Origin: Parasedimentitalea marina
GTDB lineage: Bacteria > Pseudomonadota > Alphaproteobacteria > Rhodobacterales > Rhodobacteraceae
Assembly: GCF_004006175.1 (NCBI RefSeq)
Contig: NZ_CP033219.1
Coordinates: 1,798,001-1,862,000, forward strand
Reading direction: 5' to 3'
Length of the DNA: 64,000 nucleotides
Below are positions 44,530 to 53,675 of this stretch, one piece after another (position 1 is the first letter of the stretch; each line of letters begins with the position of its first letter). The position numbers and the translations under genes were made by a program. Under the pieces are notes generated by a model, which was not told the DNA's origin, ran no database searches, and saw only the letters and a program-made list of their open reading frames with translations.

Positions 44530-46268
44530 GTTCTCGTCCCATCGGTTTGCGTTGGCTCAATGTCTCCAACCGGCAACGTAACCACAAATTTCGCCCCGTT
44601 GGTGACTTCACCCAGGGTCAGCTCCCCGCCGTGATCGTTGATTATCTCTGTCGCGATGGCAAGGCCAAGCCCCATGCCGACACCAGAGGGTTTGGTGCTG
44701 TAAAACGGTTCTTGCAGGTCTGTAAGGGCAGTCCCTGCAAGCCCCGGGCCATTGTCCGTTACATGTATTGCAACACTGTCCAAACCTTTGACAATATCAA
44801 TTGTTATCTTGGGCTGGGGTTCATTTTCGACGGCATGGATCGCGTTTTTCAATAGGTTGATCAGGGCTTGTTCCAGCTGGATCTGATGCGCGTGCAATTC
44901 GATGGGAATGGGTAAATCGGCAGATTGAAAATCGATGTTTCCGGCCACAATTTCTGCCCGCAGCAAATTCTCAACTTCCTGCAGGACAACCGACAAATCG
45001 ACATTCGTTTTTTTGTCACCCCGCCCACGTGCGAAAAACTTGAATTGACCAGTGATAGCCTCCATCCGGTCGACCAATTTGTTCAAATTTTCAGCCGTTT
45101 GATGCGACGTAATCTCATTGCCCATTTCGGCCGCTGCAAGATGGTTTCGAAAGGCGCTGATCGGCTGACCCAATTCATGAGTGACTGAGGCTGCGAGATG
45201 CCCAAGAGCCGCCAGTTTTGCACTTCGCGCAAGCTCGGTCTGTGCCTGCTCTAGGCGTTGGTTCGTCTCAAATAACTCCGTCCGCCGCCGTTCTGATGCG
45301 GTGTAGGCAAGTTCGATACGCCTGGATCGAAGAAACGTGGCAAAACCCAGAAGGAAGGTGATAATGCTACCAAAAAAAACCGTTGTCAGAAGCGTTTTGC
45401 GAAGAATGATGCTTTCGGGTTGCAAGTAGTGGACAGTCCAGTCGCGCCATTCAGAGTCCCCCGAAGCCACCAAATAGCTGGTCCCTTCCACATTGGCACG
45501 GTTTTCACCCCAAAAAGACCAATCCACAGGGGTAAGCTGCTCGTTGCCAAACTGCCGACTTTCAAGGATTGCATTTCGTACTTCCGGATTTAGGCTAATG
45601 ACTGGCCGGTAGAGCCAATCTGGGTTTGAGGCAAGGACCACGATATTGTCTTTGTTTATGGCCACGACCGTTTCACTGTCGTTTTCCCATGATCGCTGCA
45701 ATTCGCTCACATCCAGCTTGATCGCGATGACACCTTTTTGGGTGTTTTCGGCAAACGAAACCGGCTCGGCAACAAAATACCCAGGTCGACCCGATGTAGC
45801 ACCAATTGCAAAGTAGTCGCTGCGTTGGCCTTGTAGCGCCCCTTGAAAGTAGGGGCGAAAACCATAGTTCTGCCCAAGAAAACTATGGGGTTGGCGGGCA
45901 TTTGACGTTGCAAGAACGCGCCCGCTGGCATCCATCAGATATATTGCCTCAAGTTTGGCTTCTTGAGCCAAAAGCTGCAATCGCTCGTTCATTTTCGGTT
46001 CGACCGAGATAGGTTGCAGGGCCTCAGCAAAGCGCGGATCGCGAGCAAGAATGAAGGGTAAGTGTTGGTGCTGTCGCAGCGTTTCATTTAGCGCTCGCAA
46101 GTACAGGACCAAACGGTTGGACGCAGCTTCACCCTCTAATCGTTCAAAATAGTGCCGGGCCCCAAAGAATGTCGCGACGATGCCAAGCACTACAGTAACC
46201 AACAACACGCCGAGAACGCTTTTTCGCATCCTCCCAGGCGCGCCTTCGATATCTGGTTCAGTTTGCAT
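44526..46268 (-). CDS. DctB-like sensor histidine kinase
   Basis: The 580-residue kinase has an N-terminal helix (residues 16-36), a periplasmic double-Cache type sensor (to about 300; YLMDASGRVLATSNARQPH, GYFVAEPVSFAENTQKGVIA), a second helix, an H-box AASVTHELGQPISAFRNHL and an HATPase with LINLLKNAIHAVE, TDNGPGL and GVGMGLGLAI. It senses a solute, probably the TRAP ligand, outside the membrane and phosphorylates the overlapping response regulator. AGGAG lies 6 nt before the ATG. Confidence 0.93.
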   Translation of the reverse strand: MQTEPDIEGAPGRMRKSVLGVLLVTVVLGIVATFFGARHYFERLEGEAASNRLVLYLRALNETLRQHQHLPFILARDPRFAEALQPISVEPKMNERLQLLAQEAKLEAIYLMDASGRVLATSNARQPHSFLGQNYGFRPYFQGALQGQRSDYFAIGATSGRPGYFVAEPVSFAENTQKGVIAIKLDVSELQRSWENDSETVVAINKDNIVVLASNPDWLYRPVISLNPEVRNAILESRQFGNEQLTPVDWSFWGENRANVEGTSYLVASGDSEWRDWTVHYLQPESIILRKTLLTTVFFGSIITFLLGFATFLRSRRIELAYTASERRRTELFETNQRLEQAQTELARSAKLAALGHLAASVTHELGQPISAFRNHLAAAEMGNEITSHQTAENLNKLVDRMEAITGQFKFFARGRGDKKTNVDLSVVLQEVENLLRAEIVAGNIDFQSADLPIPIELHAHQIQLEQALINLLKNAIHAVENEPQPKITIDIVKGLDSVAIHVTDNGPGLAGTALTDLQEPFYSTKPSGVGMGLGLAIATEIINDHGGELTLGEVTNGAKFVVTLPVGDIEPTQTDGTRT

Positions 46269-46850
46269 TGACCGCTCCTATGACTTCACTTGTGATACGG
46301 GAGCACAGGGTATGTAAATAGCTGCCAATTAGGTTCTCCCAAGTCAGTCTGCGGAAATCCGCAGGCTTGAAGATCGCGTAAATCCCACATCTCAATGGTG
46401 CGCTAGTCCAACACATCCGACCTGAAAACGGCCAAACGCGCCGATCTATTTGGTGCCTCTCGGAGTACCCGATTAAAGAAAGTGACTTTCTCTGACGTCT
46501 TTTCAATTCGAGTGTTTCGTCGACACGCACGCGAAAGCCGACATTCGTTCAACTGCATCGATTGACCGCAGAGTCCGCTTTTAAGGCATCAGACCATCAG
46601 CGCGATCACCGTCAGCTCTGCGCAGGAAGCGACCTTTGCAATGTCGAAGCCTCTGTTTGGGGGGGCAGGTGGTTCCGGTCAACGACACAGCACAACTCAG
46701 GTGACCGTCCCGCTTTGGGGATGAAGGACAGCTTGATTGGAACTTGAAAAAGCGACAACATGCAAAAGATTGCATTCAAGTTGGGCAAAGGCGGCTGGAA
46801 TTAGCCGGTTTTATTCTTTTGCCTTTTCAGGTTCAAAAAGGATTGTGCGT
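46269..46850. promoter_or_regulatory. Divergent upstream region of the kinase operon and the 46851 gene
   Basis: The perfect palindrome CTGCGGAAATCCGCAG is at 46349-46364. Around 46560-46700 there is another probable fragment of the dispersed repeat (GCAGGAAGCGACCTTTGCAA). Short frames on both strands look non-coding. Confidence 0.45.
46349..46364. promoter_or_regulatory. Perfect palindrome, candidate response-regulator operator
   Basis: CTGCGGAAATCCGCAG, with six-base arms around AAAT, is centred 88 bp upstream of the kinase start. It shares CTGCGGATTTC with the site before the TAXI gene. It resembles, from memory, the GCGGAAATCCGC-like core of rhizobial DctD sites. Confidence 0.55.
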
Positions 46851-48581
46851 ATGGCAAAATTTCCCAAAATGGACAAATCGGAAAAGGAATATGAGCGCGA
46901 ACTCCGCCAGTTCAAATGGAATGATGCCCGCGCCTTTGTCGGTGTGGACTTTGATTCCACTGGCCTTGCACGTGCCAAAAACTTGATGGGCCAGGCCGCC
47001 GGGGCTGCGCTAAAAAAGCCCTATTGCAAAATTGGACTGGTACAAAAGAATCTTGTTTTCAGGATCAAGCATGACAAGAAACGCCATTTCGGCGAAGACG
47101 ATATTATTTTAATTCGCAATTATGGCGATATCTCTGGCGAGGAATCGCTGAGCAGTAAGTCCAAAAATCAGGGCGTTTTGGGCCGGGCGACAGCGCGTGA
47201 TCCGCTGACAGTAGAATGGTGGCAACGGACATTAGGCTCAACCGTCCAGGATCCGTCAGACCTGAATGTGATGATCCCACAATTCCAGTCCAAGCTTGAG
47301 ACTTTGAACGGAGTAACAACCGCGCGCGCGTTTGACGAAACCATTCAGGTTTTGGACAGTATCAAAGGAGAGGCCCGTAAAGTCATTGCTGCCTTTCCTG
47401 CTAAAAATGATCGCATTCTTCTCAAAAAACTGGTTGCTGGAATTGCTTTCCACGAAAAGGCGGTTCGGGCCAAACAAGATCAATTCCAGGCTAAAGTCGG
47501 CAATGTTCTGCGGGTCATTATAGATTTTCTGAATAAGACTTCGAAAGAAAGAACAGCCGAGCTTATTAAGTCCGTGCAACAAGGGAAGAAATGCCTTGCA
47601 GCTGGCGACCAGCGAGGCGCTTTGCGTTGCAGTTCTGAGGCCGAACTCAACCTGAACAAGCTCACCGAAGAAACAAGTGAAACCTTTATAAAGCGTCTGG
47701 TTGCACTTCAGGCTCAGAAAAACGGCATTCATTCCGACGAATTTCCGCTGCGCCTAGTGGCGTCTGCACTGGGCGATGCCAGCCGGCGCGTTACAACGGC
47801 CACTGCAGAGTTCAAAACACTTGCGGATGAAATAGACGCCACAACGACCGAAGCCTCACCCGACAAGCGAAGTTTCAAAGTGGTCGACAAGCTAGAAGAC
47901 GCGCTTAAGAAGATTATGAAACTGGCAAAAGACGTCGAAACCGCAGCGGTGCATGCGAAGGAAATGTTTTTGGATTGCACGACGGGTAGCAGGTTAGGTC
48001 GTTCAGCAGACGAATGGTTTGAAACGGCGACGACGGGGTTGAATGATACCCTTATTCCCACCGTCAATAAAATTTCAGCTATGATCACAAAATCGCGTTC
48101 TGAAGCCGGTCAGGACGATAAGGAACTTCTTAGTGCTCTGAAGAAATTGGAAACTGTAAATTCCCGACTGGAAGCCAACTGCAAAACCGGGAAGTTACAT
48201 CAAAGCGTTGAAGCCGCCCAGCAAGCCTATGATAACGCACCCAGGTTGGTTGAGGAAATGCTACAATCCGTTGTCGCGGATACAGATAAACTACAGTCTA
48301 TGGCGGAAGCGGCTCAGGCAATAGTCAAGGATTGGGAAGACAATAAAGCGGAAGCTGCAGAGACTAAAAAGTTGGTTCGGGAGGCCGTTTCACGAGCCAC
48401 AACAATGTCTACAAGTGGGCAGGGTGGATATTCAATGTCGGGGTACTTCCCATGGGGGCATTTAGATAAAGTGGTCAAACATCAGCATTATTCTGGTTCG
48501 CGGAATTCATACATCAGAACCAAGGCCAAGTTTGAAGACCTCAAGCAGGTGCTGACTGATCTTGAGCAACGGGTTGCGTGA
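46851..48581 (+). CDS. Large helical protein of unknown function
   Basis: The 576-residue product starts at ATG 46851 (AAGGA at 8 nt); the open frame runs 38 codons upstream without a good start. No signal peptide or membrane helix is visible. Residues 1-130 are mixed (FVGVDFDSTGLARAKNLMGQ; KNLVFRIKHDKKRHFGEDDI), and from about 140 to the end it is rich in Lys, Ala, Glu and Leu and predicted by eye as long helices with heptad-like patterns. The end (GQGGYSMSGYFPWGHLDKVV) is aromatic and Gly-rich. I recognise no domain. It resembles in character, not in sequence, the two unassigned proteins at 57015 and 58587. Confidence 0.75.
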   Translation: MAKFPKMDKSEKEYERELRQFKWNDARAFVGVDFDSTGLARAKNLMGQAAGAALKKPYCKIGLVQKNLVFRIKHDKKRHFGEDDIILIRNYGDISGEESLSSKSKNQGVLGRATARDPLTVEWWQRTLGSTVQDPSDLNVMIPQFQSKLETLNGVTTARAFDETIQVLDSIKGEARKVIAAFPAKNDRILLKKLVAGIAFHEKAVRAKQDQFQAKVGNVLRVIIDFLNKTSKERTAELIKSVQQGKKCLAAGDQRGALRCSSEAELNLNKLTEETSETFIKRLVALQAQKNGIHSDEFPLRLVASALGDASRRVTTATAEFKTLADEIDATTTEASPDKRSFKVVDKLEDALKKIMKLAKDVETAAVHAKEMFLDCTTGSRLGRSADEWFETATTGLNDTLIPTVNKISAMITKSRSEAGQDDKELLSALKKLETVNSRLEANCKTGKLHQSVEAAQQAYDNAPRLVEEMLQSVVADTDKLQSMAEAAQAIVKDWEDNKAEAAETKKLVREAVSRATTMSTSGQGGYSMSGYFPWGHLDKVVKHQHYSGSRNSYIRTKAKFEDLKQVLTDLEQRVA

Positions 48582-48891
48582 GATCCGTTTCACACTAACC
48601 CGCCTCTTACTGGGGCAGTGGTAATCCCACTAACAATGGGGATTTATCGATCCATTGCGAAGGCTGGATAAGTTGCGTAGTTGCTTTCAACTTAGACCAC
48701 GCACAAGGGCCCGCTCACGCCCTAGGTGCCGGATGTTGCACGGCGCACCAAGATCTTAAAAGGGCTGGAACCTGCCATTAGGCGCGACAACGATTAACGG
48801 TAGCAATGCGCAGTTTGCCCCTTTGCAGAGTGTAGCAAACGGTCCAAACCGGGTTTGCCAGACCACCACGCAGCCCCCCGGTCAGCCATGG
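48582..48891 (-). repeat. Gap with dispersed repeat copy E
   Basis: On the minus strand, 48832-48760 reads CTCTGCAAAGGGGCAAACTG, CGCATTGCTACCGTTAATCG, then CGCCTAATGGCAGGTTCCAG, CCCTTT. The segment AAGGGCCCGCTCACGCCC near 48706 may be a further module. No gene is supported. Confidence 0.6.
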
Positions 48892-49815
48892 CTATAACTC
48901 GGCTTCAGCCAATAACCACTGCATCACCGCCGCAACTTCTGAAGTACGCTCGCTGCTTGATTTGCTCAACAGATAGAACGAACGCTCTGGTGCCATGTCG
49001 ATATCGAACGGTTTCACCAGGCGCCCAGCCTTCAGATCCGAATGAACGAACGGGAAAATGCCCAACGATATCCCTTGGCCGTCTAATGCCGCTTGTATGA
49101 CCGTGTTGGTATCAGTGATTACTGTCTCTTCTTCTATCGAGACATCTTTGCATCCGGCCAGTGCAAACCACGCCATCCACTCTGAACGATCCCGTTGATG
49201 AATGATCGGGTAGCGCTCTAAATCTTTCGGGATCTGAAGCTTAGGGCCTTCCGCAAGTAACGCGTTGCTCAATACAGGCGCATAAGTAATATCCAGCAAC
49301 CGGTTGCTTTCAAGACCCGACCAATCGCCTGTCCCCCAATCCACCGCCAAATGCGTTGTCATCATCGCGGCATCTGTGATCCGCGGGCAATCGCGCAAGA
49401 CCAGTTCAATATTGCGGTGTTTTTCACGGAAACGCGCAAGGCGAGGGATCAGCCAGCGGGCGCCAAAAATGGGACCAACAGCAAGCGTTACAACCTTTCG
49501 CGATGGACGGATGCGTTTTTCAATCTCCGCTCTGATGTCATCAAAAGACCGGGTCACCACAGCGCTGAGCGAACGCCCCTCATCCGTAAGAACCACCGCA
49601 CGCGTCTTGCGAACAAACAGCTTGCACCCCCAATCCCGTTCCAGCTGGCGGATTTGGTTGCTGACCGTTGTTGCACTCACGCATAATTCCTCAGCGGCGT
49701 CCTTAAAACTCAGCCGTCTGGCCGCGACTTCAAAGGTGCGCAGTGCCGTCAAAGGGAGCTTACCCGGTATTTTGTGCAATTGAACGGCCCTATGGATACA
49801 GATTTCTTTATTCAT
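48892..49815 (-). CDS. LysR-family regulator, GcvA-like
   Basis: The 307-residue protein has the GcvA-type HTH (LPLTALRTFEVAARRLSFKD, AAEELCVSATTVSNQIRQLE) and DCPRITDAAMMTTHLAVDWG in the effector domain. ATG 49815 is the best start although no ribosome site is visible; the open frame continues 97 codons upstream across the divergent promoter and the MttB-like start, which is not credible. It is divergent from the MttB/PanE/FAH operon and probably controls it. Confidence 0.87.
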   Translation of the reverse strand: MNKEICIHRAVQLHKIPGKLPLTALRTFEVAARRLSFKDAAEELCVSATTVSNQIRQLERDWGCKLFVRKTRAVVLTDEGRSLSAVVTRSFDDIRAEIEKRIRPSRKVVTLAVGPIFGARWLIPRLARFREKHRNIELVLRDCPRITDAAMMTTHLAVDWGTGDWSGLESNRLLDITYAPVLSNALLAEGPKLQIPKDLERYPIIHQRDRSEWMAWFALAGCKDVSIEEETVITDTNTVIQAALDGQGISLGIFPFVHSDLKAGRLVKPFDIDMAPERSFYLLSKSSSERTSEVAAVMQWLLAEAEL

Positions 49816-49823
49816 ACGGTGCG

Positions 49824-49838
49824 GACAAGTCACTTGTC
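49824..49838. promoter_or_regulatory. Palindrome between the LysR gene and the MttB operon
   Basis: GACAAGTCACTTGTC is a perfect 7-bp inverted repeat around a central C, 9 bp upstream of the LysR start and 51 bp upstream of the MttB-like start. Its place fits an autoregulatory LysR site. Confidence 0.45.
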
Positions 49839-49888
49839 GAGACACCCGATTCAAAGAATTATGCCTCTGTTGGCAATGGAATTCTTTT

Positions 49889-51439
49889 ATGGACGACACG
49901 ACGAACAATGCACCCCGCCGCCGTCCTGGTAGACGCCGGAAAAGTGGCGTTGTGCAGCCAGAGCATGCTCTACCTCGTAAAGCACCGGTCGGCGGACGCC
50001 TAAGGCCATTGAGCATGCATGATATCGCGCAGATCCATTCCGCATCTCTTGAGATATTAGACAAAACCGGGATCAGCGAAGCGCCCTCTGTTGTCGTCCG
50101 TGCCATTTCCGAACGCGGTGGGCGTCAAACAGATGACGGCAGGATCACATTCCCAATCGAACTGGTTACAAAGGCCCTCGCTGGATTGCGAAACGATGTT
50201 ACACTTTATGGTCGCACGCCCGATCGTGACCTAGATCTGTCAAATGCACAGGTGCACGCCGGATCAGGCGGCGCATCACCCTACGTTGTTGATGCACAGG
50301 ACGGTAGCTACCGCTCTGCCACCTTGGCAGATCTATACGATGCAGCACGCCTGGTAGATACACTCGAAAATGTGCAATTCTTCTCGCGCGCGATGGTTGC
50401 AGGCGACATGCCATCAACACATAGCATGGACGTGAATACCGCCTTCGCGTCGCTTGCCGGAACAAGCAAACATGTGATGGTCAGTGCCAGCGAACCTGCC
50501 CACGTACGCGATATCGCGCAAATGTGTTACTTCATCGCCGGATCAGAGCAAGCATTCCGTGATCGCCCATTTCTGTCACTCAATATAAATCACGTCGTGC
50601 CCCCATTGCGATTTGATGCTGGCGCTTGTGAAATCATGGCCGAAGCCGTTCGGTGTGGCTTACCAGTGATGGTGAATACCTTTGGGCAAATGGGGGCTTC
50701 CAGTCCTGTAACCATTGCCGGCTGCCTCGCACAAACCAACGCCGAAACCCTGGCGGGTATGGTTTTTGCATGGGTGTTGGACCCAGACGTTCGAGCGATT
50801 TACGGCGCGCGTCCGATGGTGACTGACTTGCGATCCGGAGGTATGGCGGGCGGTGGTGGTGAACAAGCCATCCTGACTGCTGCATCCACCCAAATAGCCC
50901 GTTACTATGGACTGCCCAATTCCACGATTGCTGGGGCCACCGACAGCAAGCTTGCCGATGCGCAGTCAGGGTACGAAAAAGCACTCTCGGTCACCATGGC
51001 AGCACAAGCTGGCACCAACCTCATCACACAAGCCGCGGGCACTCAGGCCGGCCTCATGGCGACTTCATTTGAGGCTTATGTGATCGACAACGATATGCTC
51101 GGCGCGATCCTGCAGTCAGCTGCCCCAATCGAGGTGAGCGCGGCGACCTTATCCACTGACATCATTGCTGAAACGGTGCGCGGCGAAGGTCATTTCTTAG
51201 GCCTTCCTGACACTTACGCCCGAATGAAGTCAGATTTTGTCTATCCAGCCCATGCGGATCGCCAGGCCCCAGATGCCTGGCTCGCAAACGGCGCACCGAC
51301 AATCAATGCAGCGGCGCGAAAAACCGTGTCTGATACCCTGGCCGGTCATTTTCCACGCTACATACCAGCCGACATCGAACAAGAAATACGGGCGCGTTTT
51401 GACATCCGCCTGCCAGCAGCAAGGATGCAAACCATATGA
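49889..51439 (+). CDS. Non-pyrrolysine MttB-family methyltransferase
   Basis: The 516-residue protein belongs to the trimethylamine methyltransferase (MttB) superfamily: RLRPLSMHDIAQIHSASLEI at the start, AGSGGASPYVVDAQDG, ADMPSTHSMDVNT-like region, GQMGASSPVTIAGCLAQTNA, and the end HFLGLPDTYARMKSDFVYP. There is no in-frame amber codon, so it is of the non-Pyl branch (MtgB, MtcB and similar), which demethylates quaternary amines such as glycine betaine, carnitine or proline betaine onto a corrinoid protein. No corrinoid partner is encoded nearby. It heads an operon with PanE-like and FAH-like genes. Confidence 0.88.
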   Translation: MDDTTNNAPRRRPGRRRKSGVVQPEHALPRKAPVGGRLRPLSMHDIAQIHSASLEILDKTGISEAPSVVVRAISERGGRQTDDGRITFPIELVTKALAGLRNDVTLYGRTPDRDLDLSNAQVHAGSGGASPYVVDAQDGSYRSATLADLYDAARLVDTLENVQFFSRAMVAGDMPSTHSMDVNTAFASLAGTSKHVMVSASEPAHVRDIAQMCYFIAGSEQAFRDRPFLSLNINHVVPPLRFDAGACEIMAEAVRCGLPVMVNTFGQMGASSPVTIAGCLAQTNAETLAGMVFAWVLDPDVRAIYGARPMVTDLRSGGMAGGGGEQAILTAASTQIARYYGLPNSTIAGATDSKLADAQSGYEKALSVTMAAQAGTNLITQAAGTQAGLMATSFEAYVIDNDMLGAILQSAAPIEVSAATLSTDIIAETVRGEGHFLGLPDTYARMKSDFVYPAHADRQAPDAWLANGAPTINAAARKTVSDTLAGHFPRYIPADIEQEIRARFDIRLPAARMQTI

Positions 51440-52371
51440 AAATCGCAGTGTTGGGCGTTGGCGCAATGGGCTCTATTTACGCGGCCCTGCTTACTGACGC
51501 AGGCCATGAGGTTTGGGCCGTAGATACATGGACCGACCATGTTGACGCCATTAATGCCAATGGCTTGCGAGTTGAAGGCGCGAGCGGGGACCGCACTGTC
51601 AAAACTCTGCGCGCCACCACCCGGATTGAGGATGTTGGAACCTGTGACCTGTGCCTGATCGCGACCAAGGCCTCTGGCGTTGGTCCAGCCGCACAGGCCG
51701 CCGCTGCTGCCATCGGCCCTGATACACTGGTTCTGACAATCCAAAACGGTTTAGGCTCAGGTGAACGCATCGCCCAGCATATCCCAGCGGGCAATGTCCT
51801 GCTGGGGGTTGCTGACGGTTTTGGCGCCTCCATGAAAGGCCCAGGTCACGCCCACCACAATGCCATGAAACTCATCCGCATCGGCGAGATCAACGGAGGT
51901 CTCACAGATCGTTTGCATGGCGTAGAGAAAGTCTGGCAAGGCGCGGGTTTCAACGTCAAAGCGTTTGAAAACATCACCCAGTTAATTTGGGAGAAATTCC
52001 TGTGCAATGTGACGTTCAGCGCGGCCTGCGCGACTTTCAACACCACAGTTGGTGAACTGATGGCTCACCCCCAATACTGGCCCATCGCGCTTGGCGCCAT
52101 GTCCGAAGCCTTTGCTATTGCAAAGGCAAAGGGTGTGCCCCTGTCCTTTGATGACCCAGTGGCATATGTCACTGCATTTGGCAGCAGTATGCCTCATGCC
52201 CGCCCATCGATGCTGTTGGATCACTTGGCGGGGCACGCGTCGGAACTCGACGCGATTAACGGTATCGTCCCTGTCATGGGTCGTGAACTAGGGATCCCTA
52301 CGCCGTTTAACGATACGCTTACCGCCGTGCTGCGAATGAACGAGGCCACTTTCGAAGTAGCAAAAGCATGA
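51436..52371 (+). CDS. Ketopantoate reductase family protein (ApbA/PanE-like)
   Basis: The 311-residue protein starts MKIAVLGVGAMGSIYAALLT (GxGxxG NADP-binding), has KASGVGPAAQAAAAAIGPDT and LTIQNGLGSGERIAQHI, and a helical C-terminal domain with WEKFLCNVTFSAACATFNTT, all typical of the family. It overlaps the MttB-like stop by 4 bp and the FAH gene by 4 bp. In this context it more likely reduces or oxidises a 2-oxo/2-hydroxy acid of a catabolic path than makes pantoate. Confidence 0.9.
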   Translation: MKIAVLGVGAMGSIYAALLTDAGHEVWAVDTWTDHVDAINANGLRVEGASGDRTVKTLRATTRIEDVGTCDLCLIATKASGVGPAAQAAAAAIGPDTLVLTIQNGLGSGERIAQHIPAGNVLLGVADGFGASMKGPGHAHHNAMKLIRIGEINGGLTDRLHGVEKVWQGAGFNVKAFENITQLIWEKFLCNVTFSAACATFNTTVGELMAHPQYWPIALGAMSEAFAIAKAKGVPLSFDDPVAYVTAFGSSMPHARPSMLLDHLAGHASELDAINGIVPVMGRELGIPTPFNDTLTAVLRMNEATFEVAKA

Positions 52372-53213
52372 ACATCGGATCGTTCATTTATAATCACCAG
52401 GCCCTTTATGGCATCTTCGAAGGCGAAAACGTGATGCCCGCAAGCCCTGCCATTATCGCCGAATACCCCACATTGCGGGATCTTCTAGATGCAGATGGCG
52501 TGTCAAAACTGCATGACACAGACAATCTTGGAAACCCATTGCCATGCGACCGCATCACTTTTCAGCCACCCATTCCAAACCCGCGCAAAATCATTTGCGT
52601 CGGTATGAATTATCCCAAACCTTACCCCGTTGATGGCGTCGCCCCTCCGAACCCCGATAACATCATTCTATTCGGAAAAGAGCGCGACACATTATTGGCC
52701 CATAACGCCGCACTGGAAGTTCCATCAGGTGAGGCTGCAAATAGCTTTGACTATGAGGGCGAAATCGCTGCGGTCATCAGTAAACCCGCACGGCATGTTT
52801 CGGTCGCTGAGGCAATGGATCACGTTCTGGGATATTCAGCCTTTAACGACGGTTCAGTGCGCGACTGGCAGAAACACTCGATCTACGCAGGCAAAAACTT
52901 TGCCAAATCAGGCTCTTGGGGTCCATGGATCACAACAGCTGAGGCGCTTTTGCCACCTCAAGACCTTCACCTGACCGTCACCTTGAACGGAGACGTCGTA
53001 CAAGCCGCATATGGCCGTGAAATGATCTTCTCGATCGCAGAACAAATCGCATATATCTCTACGCTTTTCACACTCCAGCCCGGCGATGTCATCGCTACAG
53101 GTTCGCCCAACGGAACCGGAGGCAGCAGAACGCCCAAGCGGTTTTTGAAGCCCGGCGATACATTGAGCGTGGCTGTGTCTGACGTCATGACCCTAACCAA
53201 CACAATCGTATAA
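52368..53213 (+). CDS. Fumarylacetoacetate hydrolase family protein
   Basis: The 281-residue enzyme has the FAH C-terminal fold: KIICVGMNYPKP, SFDYEGEIAAVISKPARHVS with the metal-binding Glu residues, GYSAFNDGSVRDWQKHSIYA, GKNFAKSGSWGPWIT and GDVIATGSPNGTGGSRTPKR. Such enzymes hydrolyse or decarboxylate 2-oxo acids with Mg. It is the third coupled gene of the operon, followed by a long inverted repeat. Confidence 0.92.
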   Translation: MNIGSFIYNHQALYGIFEGENVMPASPAIIAEYPTLRDLLDADGVSKLHDTDNLGNPLPCDRITFQPPIPNPRKIICVGMNYPKPYPVDGVAPPNPDNIILFGKERDTLLAHNAALEVPSGEAANSFDYEGEIAAVISKPARHVSVAEAMDHVLGYSAFNDGSVRDWQKHSIYAGKNFAKSGSWGPWITTAEALLPPQDLHLTVTLNGDVVQAAYGREMIFSIAEQIAYISTLFTLQPGDVIATGSPNGTGGSRTPKRFLKPGDTLSVAVSDVMTLTNTIV

Positions 53214-53675
53214 AGGGGTCTGTAGCGGGCATTCAGGGCGAGAAACTGACTACAAGGAAATGGGCAATTATAGAGGTTTGGAAATGAACACACTCAACCT
53301 GAATGCCCCTTTTGATTGCGCATAATATCGGACTTTCAGCAGTGCAGCATTCAACAGTATGGGCTCCGAGCCGACTTCTGGGAACGCAGATCGAAACCCG
53401 GCTCACGATACTTATGCATGCACCGCAGCGAATAGCGGGCGTCCACCCAACCTGTGTGAATTCCCTGACAAAAAAACAGCTATTTGGAAGTCAGCGCTGA
53501 GCTGGAAATTGCTGATAAACGTGTTTTTCACGAACAGCTGCAGTGGGGCCGTTCGCTGCGCTAGTGGCTGAGTGCCCCAAAGCCGGAGCGCCGGATGTGG
53601 GTAAATCCGTACATCCTTTCCATTTTCGCTGTCCTATGTGCTAATCAGAAGAATAAATGACCGAGGACACGATTG
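53214..53675. other. Gene-free gap with inverted repeat and possible repeat fragments
   Basis: GGGCATTCAGG (53227-53237) and CCTGAATGCCC (53298-53308) form an 11-bp perfect stem around 60 nt, followed by CTTTTG: a terminator-like end for the MttB operon with an oddly large loop. The stretch GGGGCCGTTCGCTGCGC near 53535 recalls the dispersed repeat. No gene is supported. Confidence 0.45.
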
